A DNA stretch of 8,943 nucleotides from Alphaproteobacteria bacterium MarineAlpha10_Bin2 (GTDB taxonomy: Bacteria > Pseudomonadota > Alphaproteobacteria > UBA828), in NCBI GenBank assembly GCA_002937555.1, contig PTKB01000101.1, forward strand, positions 1 through 8,943, given 5' to 3'. How positions within the stretch are numbered: position 1 is the first letter of the stretch; each line of letters begins with the position of its first letter. Shown one piece after another: positions 1 through 5,941 of this stretch. Below the pieces are notes generated by a model, which was not told the DNA's origin, made no database searches, and saw only the letters and a program-made list of their open reading frames with translations. The position numbers and the translations under genes are program-made.

Positions 1-746
1 AGGGAGCAGGCGGCGATGTTGATACGCCCGCCATCGAGCCCGGCCATGGCGATGCGGAAGCCCTGGCCCTCGTCGCCGATACGGTTGGCGGCCGGCACGC
101 GGCAATCCTCGAAATTCACCATCGCCGTCGGCTGGCTGTGCCAACCGAGTTTGTTCTCCTGCGCACCGAAACTGAGGCCGGGCGAGTCTTTTTCGATGGC
201 GAGGCAGGTAATGCCCTCGGCCCCGTCCCCGCCGGTGCGCACCATGGTGACGTAAACATCGGTCGATCCGGCGCCCGAAATAAATGCTTTGGAGCCGTTG
301 AGGACATAATCATCGCCGTCGCGCAGCGCCCGCGTATTGAGGGCGGCGGCGTCGGAGCCCGAGTCCGGCTCGGTCAGGCAATAGCTGGCCAAGAGATCCA
401 TGGAACAGAGACCGGGCAGCAAGCGCCGGCGCAGCGCGTCGTCGGCGAAGGCATCCAACATCCAAATCGCCATATTATGGATCGAGATATAGGCCGCGGT
501 GGAGGCGCAGGCACCCGACAGAGCCTCGAAAATCAGTGCCGCGTCGAGGCGCGCAAGGCCGGAGCCGCCGACATCGTCCGCGACATAGATTCCGCCGAAT
601 CCGAGAGCCGCCGCCTTCCGCAATGCGGCGACGGGAAATAACTTGTCGCGGTCCCATTCGGCGGCATGAGGCGCGAATTCGTTGGCGGCGAATTCGCGTG
701 CCGTTTCTTGAAACGCGGCCTGTTCGGGGCTCAGATTGAAATCCAT
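1..746 (-). CDS. Acyl-CoA dehydrogenase, isobutyryl-CoA dehydrogenase-like (3' end outside window)
   Basis: FAD-dependent acyl-CoA dehydrogenase, expected to oxidise a short branched acyl-CoA to its 2-enoyl-CoA and pass electrons to ETF in the cytoplasm. The 248 visible codons start MDFNLSPEQ, a typical N-terminus for the family. Residues 1-120 are the helical N-terminal domain. YCLTEPDSGSD (about 122-132) is the signature that binds FAD and substrate, and LNGSKAFISGAG (149-160) follows it. The stretch GWHSQPT (201-207), then FEDCRVP and GGRINIAACS, closely matches what I recall of mammalian ACAD8, so isobutyryl-CoA (valine breakdown) is the best substrate guess; a 2-methylbutyryl or other short-chain substrate is possible. 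The family is about 380 residues long, so the last third, including the usual catalytic Glu, lies beyond the left edge. No strong ribosome binding site precedes the ATG; a GTG three codons upstream is an alternative start. It lies 49 bases downstream of the asparagine synthetase-like gene on the same strand, so cotranscription is possible. Confidence 0.9.
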   Translation of the reverse strand, partial: MDFNLSPEQAAFQETAREFAANEFAPHAAEWDRDKLFPVAALRKAAALGFGGIYVADDVGGSGLARLDAALIFEALSGACASTAAYISIHNMAIWMLDAFADDALRRRLLPGLCSMDLLASYCLTEPDSGSDAAALNTRALRDGDDYVLNGSKAFISGAGSTDVYVTMVRTGGDGAEGITCLAIEKDSPGLSFGAQENKLGWHSQPTAMVNFEDCRVPAANRIGDEGQGFRIAMAGLDGGRINIAACS

Positions 747-1706
747 GGCAGGCACTTTACTGGCCTGCTTAGCTGCGCGAAAGAGCCGGTATCAACTATC
801 CGGCAAGGGCGGCGAGCCTGCTCTCGTCGGGCCGCCAGGCAGCGAATTGCTGCGACAGACGGGTGGCGTGAATAAACGGCCAGGCAATCTTGATGCCGCG
901 CATATTCTCTTCCAGCAACGCGCGCTCGGCCATGACGCGCACCCGGGGTCCGTCCCACACCGGCGAGTGGAGGAATGCCTCGCTGGCGATGCTGTCGAGC
1001 GCAAATTCCTTGAGCGGCCCGGCTAGCCAGCGGTAAATCTCGATCGGAAAACCGAGCTTCTTGCGCCGGGTGCGCACGGCCTCGGGCAGGATGCCGGCGA
1101 GCGCCTCGCGCAAAATATACTTTGCCGAGCCATCGCGGATCTTGCTTTCGACGGGCAGCGCGAAGGCGTACGTCATCAGCCGCCAATCGAGAAAGGGCGC
1201 GCGCGATTCGACGCCGTTGGCCATCGCCGCGCGGTCGAACTCGCGCAGAATCCAAGGCAAACGCCCCTCATGGGTTTCGAAGTAAATATGGCGCGTCAGG
1301 CGGTCGCGGTCGGCCAGATCGGGAGCATCCTCGGCCCAGATGGGAAACTCGAAGGGATAGGGCTGGATGCGCAGCACTTCGGCAACAGGCGTCGGGCGCG
1401 GCGTGGGGTCAAAAGGCGCAAATTCCGGTAAATCCGCCAACAGGGGCGCTAGTTTGCTGTTGATCCCTTCGACACCCATGGCGTCGGAAGCCGCTTTCAG
1501 ATTGCGCAACTGCTCGACCGCCTCGATCATTGCGTGATTGGGATGATGGCGGTAGCCCGCCGTCAGTTCGTCGGCGCCATGGCCGTCGAGCGAGACCACC
1601 ATGCCGTGCCGGCGCAGCTCGCGATACAGCAGCCATTGCCCAACCGGCAGGTGGCCAATTTCCTCGAGCTTGAAGATGATATCGTCGACTCGCGCCAGCG
1701 CTTCAT

Positions 1707-1718
1707 CCGCCTAGGCGG
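1707..1718. repeat. 12-bp perfect palindrome over the amber codon
   Basis: CCGCCTAGGCGG reads the same on both strands and contains the internal amber codon at its centre. It also contains CCTAGG, a hexamer usually scarce in GC-rich proteobacterial DNA. It could be chance in GC-rich codons such as GCC and GCG. I see no second copy in the window and no mobile-element sequence beside it. Confidence 0.6.
1711..1713 (-). other. In-frame TAG (codon 333) inside the asparagine synthetase-like gene
   Basis: Reading the minus strand, ...TAC AAA ACC GCC TAG GCG GAT GAA... places an amber codon between two family-conserved stretches in one unbroken frame; there is no frameshift. In related enzymes the equivalent stretch commonly reads T-A-E-D before the next helix, so GAG to TAG is a plausible single change; this is inference from memory of the family. 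TAG is used as a normal terminator by hemB (3818-3820) and at the end of this gene (796-798), which argues against general TAG reassignment here. Confidence 0.9.
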
Positions 1719-2709
1719 TTTTGTAAACGCCTTTCGTGCCGGCAAATGCCACCACCGCTTCGGCGGCGGCGCGCTCTTCGTTCGCATCGTCGGCGCCACT
1801 GCCGAGGAAAAACGCAGTCTGCCAATCGTCGGGACGCCGAGCAGTTTGGCCGCCTTCGGCATTCAATTGCGCAATCACGCCATGCACCACGCTCGAATCC
1901 AGGCCGCCGCTCAGGCAGGTGGCGAGCGGCACGTCGCTTCGCATGCGCAGTCTGCAGGCGTCGAACAGCAGTTCGCGGAATTGCGCGATCTGACGCCCGA
2001 GACCAAGCGGCGGATCGGGCAGATGATCAAGCGTGCGCCACCAACGTCGGGGTTTGGGCGCTTGGCCCAACCGCACGGTGAGGGAATGGCCCGGCGCCAA
2101 GCGCCTGACCCCACTCAGCAGCGCGTGGGATGTGCCTTCGAAAGGGATGGCGTGCAAGATCGCGGTGGCGACGGCGCGCCCGTCGAAACCGGCATCGAAA
2201 CCCGGCAGGGCGAGAAACGCCTTCATCTCCGAGGCGAATGCGAATCGCCGGCCGTCGAAATGCCAAAACAGCGGCTTCACGCCGAAGCGGTCGCGCGACA
2301 GAAAGAGCATTTTCTCCTTGGCGTCCCAAATGGCAAAGGCCCACATGCCGTTGAAGCGCGTCTGACACGCGGGACCCCACTCTGCGTAGGCGGCGAGCAG
2401 GACTTCCGAATCGCTTTCGCTCTCGAACCGGTGGCCGAGCGCGGCGAGCTCTTCGCGCAGCTCCAGGAAATTATAGATTTCGCCGTTATAGGTGAGCCAC
2501 CAGCGGCCGTCGCCATAGGACATCGGTTGGTGACCGCCGTCACCGGTGTCGAGAATGGCGAGACGGGTATGGCCGAGCCCAAGCGCGCCTTCGCGATAGA
2601 CACCGTTGCTGTCCGGTCCGCGATGGGCCAGCAGGCTGTTCATATTCTCCAGCACCGCCGGCGACACGGCCGCGCCGTCGAAATTCCATAGCCCCGATAT
2701 CCCGCACAT

Positions 2710-2809
2710 GGCGGAGAGCCTAGAGATAATTGGTTAAAAGATGTTGACTCTGCCCCGCTGTCACGCCGACGATTCTGTAAGTGCACCGATCACATCTCTA
2801 GGAGCCTAC
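2710..2809. promoter_or_regulatory. Divergent intergenic region between the asparagine synthetase-like gene and hemB
   Basis: This 100-base gap must hold the promoters for both divergent genes. It is more AT-rich than its surroundings around 2721-2745. A TTGACT at 2744-2749 resembles a -35 box pointing toward hemB, but no good -10 box stands 16-18 bases downstream. TTATCT on the minus strand (2729-2724) is a weak -10 candidate for the other gene, again without a matching -35 box. I see no strong inverted repeat or riboswitch. Only the role as a shared promoter region is supported, not specific boxes. Confidence 0.4.
2800..2804 (+). promoter_or_regulatory. hemB ribosome binding site
   Basis: AGGAG ends 5 bases before the ATG at 2810. 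This decides the start against the upstream in-frame ATG at 2741, whose extra 23 codons do not look like HemB sequence and which lacks a comparable site. Confidence 0.75.
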
Positions 2810-3820
2810 ATGGCCAATTTTCCCGGGACTTTCGGCCGCTACCCGGCGACACGCCTGAGACGCAACCGGCGCTTCGAATGGTCGCGCCGTCTGATGGCGG
2901 AAAATGTGCTGACGCCGGGCGATTTAATATGGACCGTTTTCGTGCGGCCTGGCCAAGGCGAAACCGAGCCCGTGCTCTCGATGCCGGGGGTCGATCGGGT
3001 ATCGCCGGATGTGCTGGCGGAGCGTGCGCGCGAAGCCTATTCCCTCGGCATCCCGGCGCTTGCGGTATTTCCGCAAACTCCGCCGGAACGCAAGACACCG
3101 GACGGCGACGAAGCGCTCAACCCGGACAATCTGGTGTGCCAGGCGGTGCGCGCGGTGAAAGATGCGGTGCCGGACATGGGCGTGGTCTGCGACGTCGCGC
3201 TCGATCCCTATACCAGCCACGGCCAGGACGGGCTGGTACGGGACGGCTACGTGGTCAATGACGAGACGGTCGAGGTGCTGTGCCGCCAGGCGCTCAATCA
3301 GGTGGCGGCGGGCTGCGACGTGATCGCGCCTTCCGACATGATGGACGGGCGTATCGGCGCGCTCCGCAATGCGCTCGACGAAGCCGGCCACGAAAAAGTA
3401 TTGCTGCTCTCTTACGCCGCCAAGTATGCCAGCGTGTTTTACGGCCCGTTCCGCGACGCGGTGGGCTCCGCCACCTCGCTCGGCGAAGGCGACAAGCGCA
3501 CCTATCAAATGGATCCTGCCAACAGCGACGAGGCGCTGCGCGAGGTCGCCCTCGACATCGAGGAAGGCGCCGACATGGTGATGGTCAAGCCCGGCATGCC
3601 CTATCTCGATATTGTGCGCCGGGTGAAGGAGACTTTCGCCATGCCAACATACGTCTATCAAGTGTCAGGCGAGTACGCGATGTTGATGGCGGCGGGCGAG
3701 AATGGCTGGCTCGACGGCGAGGGTGCGATCATGGAATCGCTGCTCGGCTTCAAGCGCGCCGGCGCCGACGGTATCCTCACCTACGCCGCCGTCCGCGCCG
3801 CGAAGGCGCTAAACGGTTAG
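2810..3820 (+). CDS. hemB: Porphobilinogen synthase (delta-aminolevulinic acid dehydratase)
   Basis: Condenses two 5-aminolevulinate molecules to porphobilinogen, the first common step of tetrapyrrole (heme, siroheme, chlorophyll) synthesis, in the cytoplasm. The product is 336 residues, the family's normal length. The Schiff-base lysines are K205 in SYAAKYASVFYGPFRDA (codon at 3422-3424) and K260 in MVKPGMPYLD. The metal-site segment DVALDPYTSHGQDG (128-141) has Asp and Ala where zinc enzymes have cysteines, so this is the magnesium/potassium-type enzyme known from Bradyrhizobium and Pseudomonas. The N-terminal arm RYPATRLRRNRR (10-21) is the oligomer-contact arm. The gene has its own promoter region, diverging from the asparagine synthetase-like gene, and ends at TAG 3818-3820, overlapping the stop of the convergent hydrolase gene by 4 bases. 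No key residue is missing, and the identification is secure. Confidence 0.97.
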   Translation: MANFPGTFGRYPATRLRRNRRFEWSRRLMAENVLTPGDLIWTVFVRPGQGETEPVLSMPGVDRVSPDVLAERAREAYSLGIPALAVFPQTPPERKTPDGDEALNPDNLVCQAVRAVKDAVPDMGVVCDVALDPYTSHGQDGLVRDGYVVNDETVEVLCRQALNQVAAGCDVIAPSDMMDGRIGALRNALDEAGHEKVLLLSYAAKYASVFYGPFRDAVGSATSLGEGDKRTYQMDPANSDEALREVALDIEEGADMVMVKPGMPYLDIVRRVKETFAMPTYVYQVSGEYAMLMAAGENGWLDGEGAIMESLLGFKRAGADGILTYAAVRAAKALNG

Positions 3821-4689
3821 CCGCGCAGCCAGGCGGTTACCGCCTCGATCTGTTCGGCCACCATGAGCGAAGGCGTGTGTCCGATACCGGGATATTCGAT
3901 GACTTCCGCCCCGTCTTGGCGCATCTCCGCTGCCGTCTCGGCCGGGAGAATCTTCGATTCGGCGCCGCGCAGGGCCAGCACCGGGCATTCGATGCGCCGC
4001 CACCAGGGCCACAGCTCGATGTCACGCATCGGTCCGTTTGCGCGCAGCGCCTCGCCGATGGCCGGATCGTGATGATAGGCAAAGCCGCCGCCGTCGCGCG
4101 GGCGCAAGCTATGCAGCGTGAGATGCATCCAGATCTCGTCGCTCAATTCGCCCCATTCGGCGCAGACCTGCTTTTGATAACCTTCCGCCACCTCCAGATC
4201 GTTGAAATCGGGCGCCCGGCCGACGCGCTCGGCGATCGGTTCCATGCCGCTCGCCGGCAGGAACGGGCCGATATCGTTGAGCACCAGGCGGCGCACCAAG
4301 CCGCGTGCCACCGCGTCTTCATCGCCGGCGATCAGCATGCCGAGCGAGCCGCCGAGAGAAGTGCCGATCCAATCCACCTCATCGATGTCGAGCGAGGCCA
4401 GCAGGCCGCGGATATCCGAAACATAGGTCGCCGGCATATAGCCGCCTGCTTCGCGCAGCCAGTCGCTTTCGCCGCGCCCCGGCAGATCGAGGCAGAACAC
4501 CCGGTGGCTTTCGCCAAGCGCCTCGGCGAGGAAATCGAAATCTCGGCCATTGCGTGTCATGCCATGCACGCACACCGCGACGCGTGGATTTTCAGCTTCG
4601 CCCCACTCTGAATAGGCCAGGTGGCGAAAGGCGCCGAGCCGGTCAGCAAAACGGTCGTTTATTTGAAATTGGCCCTTACGCATGTTCAT
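3817..4689 (-). CDS. Alpha/beta hydrolase
   Basis: Single-domain alpha/beta-fold hydrolase of 290 residues with no signal peptide, so probably cytoplasmic; the substrate is unknown. The oxyanion-hole motif is VHGMTRNGRDF (41-51). The nucleophile elbow is GTSLGG with Ser111, the later conserved stretch is LVLNDIGPFLP (135-145), and the catalytic His is H271 in GIGHTPSL. The usual acid position after strand 7, often RGAxSD in relatives as I recall them, reads RGAESKIL here (about 242-249), with Lys where Asp is expected. Glu244, or Asp139 after strand 6, might serve instead. The chosen ATG at 4689 follows GGAGG by 6 bases. A second ATG two codons in (4683) is possible, and longer versions starting upstream look non-coding. 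It ends in TAA (3819-3817) inside the end of hemB on the other strand. It diverges from the CoA-transferase gene, so it may be expressed alone. Confidence 0.88.
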   Translation of the reverse strand: MNMRKGQFQINDRFADRLGAFRHLAYSEWGEAENPRVAVCVHGMTRNGRDFDFLAEALGESHRVFCLDLPGRGESDWLREAGGYMPATYVSDIRGLLASLDIDEVDWIGTSLGGSLGMLIAGDEDAVARGLVRRLVLNDIGPFLPASGMEPIAERVGRAPDFNDLEVAEGYQKQVCAEWGELSDEIWMHLTLHSLRPRDGGGFAYHHDPAIGEALRANGPMRDIELWPWWRRIECPVLALRGAESKILPAETAAEMRQDGAEVIEYPGIGHTPSLMVAEQIEAVTAWLRG

Positions 4690-4780
4690 GAAAATCCTCC
4701 GAGCATAGGCGCGCCAGATTGGCGAATAGCGTGTATCATCCCGGCCAGTATTTCTAAAGCAGCAAGGATGCGGATATAAC
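4690..4780. promoter_or_regulatory. Divergent intergenic region between hydrolase and CoA-transferase genes
   Basis: This 91-base gap must hold promoters for both directions. It contains a short inverted repeat, CGCCA-GAT-TGGCG (4712-4724), that could be a small operator or chance. An AAGGA at 4764-4768 lies 12 bases before the CoA-transferase ATG, farther than ideal for a ribosome binding site. I could not define a convincing -35/-10 pair on either strand. Confidence 0.35.
4696..4700 (-). promoter_or_regulatory. Ribosome binding site of the alpha/beta hydrolase gene
   Basis: GGAGG on the minus strand lies 6 bases before the ATG at 4689. It sets this start over the longer in-frame extension that begins at 4827, which would overlap the divergent CoA-transferase gene. 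Confidence 0.75.
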
Positions 4781-5932
4781 ATGGCGGTTCCCGGCCCCCT
4801 CAACGGCACAACGATTATCGATCTCACGCGCGTTCTCGCGGGGCCCTATTGCACCATGGTACTGGCCGATCTCGGCGCCCGCGTGATCAAAGTGGAAGTG
4901 CCGGAGAAAGGCGACGATGCGCGCGCTTTCGGCCCCTTCATCAACGATAAATCGGCCTATTTCATGTCGATCAACCGCGGCAAGGAGAGCCTCGCCTTGA
5001 ACCTCAAGGACGATGCCGACCGCGCCACCTTCGAGGCGCTTTTAGAGACTGCCGACGTGCTGGTGGAGAATTACCGTGGCGGCACCATGGAGCGCCTCGG
5101 CTATGGCTGGGAAAGCCTACATCCGCGCTACCCGAAGCTGATCTATGCCGCCTGCTCGGGCTTCGGCCATACCGGACCCTACGCCGAACGCCCGGCCTAC
5201 GACATGGTGGTTCAGGGCTTGGGCGGGGTGATGAGCCTCACCGGCCATCCCGGCGGACCGCCGACCCGTGTCGGCACGTCGATCGGCGATATCACCGCCG
5301 GCCTCTTTACCGCGATCGGCATCTCGAGCGCCCTCCATCACCGCACCACCAGCGGCGAAGGCATGAAAATCGACGTCGCCATGCTCGATTGCCAGCTTGC
5401 CATCCTGGAGAACGCCCTGGCGCGCTATTTCGCCACCGGCGACGTGCCCGGTCCGCTGGGTGCGCGCCATCCCACCATCGTCCCGTTCCAAAGCTATGAG
5501 ACGGCGGATGGCCATGTCATCATCGCCGCCGGCAATGACGCTTTGTTCGCTACCTTGTGCGAAGCCCTGGCCTGCCCCGAGCTCGCCGGCGAAACGCGAT
5601 TCAAGGACAATGCGGCGCGCGGTGAGCATGTGGAGGAGTTGAGAGTGGAGCTGGAGGCACGGCTGAATGAACAGCCCACGTCCCATTGGCTGGATGTGCT
5701 TACCGAAGCCGGCGTGCCGTCGGCGCCGATCAACAATGTCGAGCAAGTGCTGAACGATCCGCAAATCGCCGCCCGCAATATGGTGATCGAGACCCACGAC
5801 CCTGAAGCCGGCACACTCCGCATGGCGGGCAATCCGATCAAGCTATCGGCCTTCGATGACCCGACCAGCCGCCAGCCCGCGCCCGCTCTCGATCAACACC
5901 GCGCCGGCATCTTGAGCGGCCTCAAGGAATGA
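4781..5932 (+). CDS. Class III CoA-transferase (CaiB/BaiF/formyl-CoA transferase family)
   Basis: Transfers CoA between a donor acyl-CoA and an acceptor carboxylic acid through an aspartyl-CoA thioester intermediate. The 383-residue product is of typical length. The N-terminal motif LNGTTIIDLTRVLAGPYCTM (7-26), LADLGARVIKVE (28-39) and NRGKESLALNLK (65-76) are family hallmarks. The predicted catalytic Asp is D141 in AYDMVVQG (codon 5201-5203), after the conserved CSGFGHTGPYAERP. The C-terminal part holds the small-domain segment AGVPSAPINNVEQVLNDPQ and the family-typical GNPIKLS. The acyl substrate cannot be read from the sequence, and none of the neighbours fixes it. The ATG at 4781 gives the canonical N-terminus MAVPGPLNG. 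The gene ends in TGA only 9 bases before the acylase start, so the two are probably cotranscribed. Confidence 0.93.
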   Translation: MAVPGPLNGTTIIDLTRVLAGPYCTMVLADLGARVIKVEVPEKGDDARAFGPFINDKSAYFMSINRGKESLALNLKDDADRATFEALLETADVLVENYRGGTMERLGYGWESLHPRYPKLIYAACSGFGHTGPYAERPAYDMVVQGLGGVMSLTGHPGGPPTRVGTSIGDITAGLFTAIGISSALHHRTTSGEGMKIDVAMLDCQLAILENALARYFATGDVPGPLGARHPTIVPFQSYETADGHVIIAAGNDALFATLCEALACPELAGETRFKDNAARGEHVEELRVELEARLNEQPTSHWLDVLTEAGVPSAPINNVEQVLNDPQIAARNMVIETHDPEAGTLRMAGNPIKLSAFDDPTSRQPAPALDQHRAGILSGLKE

Positions 5933-5941
5933 TGCCAGGTC

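Larger units (their letters stand above)
796..2709 (-). pseudogene. Asparagine synthetase (glutamine-hydrolysing)-like gene interrupted by an in-frame amber codon
   Basis: Class II glutamine amidotransferase plus AMP-forming synthetase, the AsnB architecture. Such enzymes make asparagine from aspartate, glutamine and ATP, or amidate other substrates. MCGISG puts Cys2 in place as the N-terminal nucleophile and fixes the start. Further glutaminase motifs are HRGPDSNGVY (29-38), HTRLAILD (47-54), YNGEIYNF (74-81) and SRDRFGVKP (138-146). The synthetase domain has the pyrophosphate loop SGGLDSS (267-273) and SLDGHGADE (373-381), with a normal C-terminal helical part ending at a TAG at 796-798. 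Codon 333 (1713-1711) is TAG in the same frame; downstream codons continue as ADEALARVDDIIF, as the family expects. Total length is 637 codons, normal for the family. Translated as is, the 332-residue product would keep the glutaminase and the P-loop but lose the rest of the synthetase domain. ATG 1602 could restart a fragment without the P-loop. It could be a pseudogene, a sequence error or, less likely, readthrough. I cannot tell an asparagine-specific enzyme from a polysaccharide-type amidotransferase. Confidence 0.85.

Noticed and set aside
748..768. GCAGGC/GCCTGC inverted repeat (6-bp arms, 9-base loop) just before the acyl-CoA dehydrogenase start
   Set aside because: It is short, has no following T-run to act as a terminator, and abuts the start codon. 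It is not distinguishable from chance in GC-rich DNA.
1563..1862. Frameshift as the cause of the split asparagine synthetase-like gene
   Set aside because: Both halves are in the same frame (2709 and 1602 are both divisible by 3) and the translation joins correctly through the TAG, so the lesion is a stop codon and not a shift.
1534..2691. 385-codon plus-strand open frame opposite the asparagine synthetase-like gene
   Set aside because: The opposite strand carries unmistakable amidotransferase motifs. The plus-strand translation has no recognisable domain and is rich in Arg, Ala and Gly in the way shadow frames are.
2744..2780. TTGACT as a -35 box for hemB
   Set aside because: No acceptable -10 box lies at the right distance, so I did not call a specific promoter.
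2924..3661. 245-codon minus-strand frame inside hemB
   Set aside because: It is a shadow of hemB. It is unusually rich in His and Arg and has no domain or ribosome binding site.
5117..5797. 226-codon minus-strand frame inside the CoA-transferase gene
   Set aside because: It is a shadow frame opposite a gene with clear family motifs.
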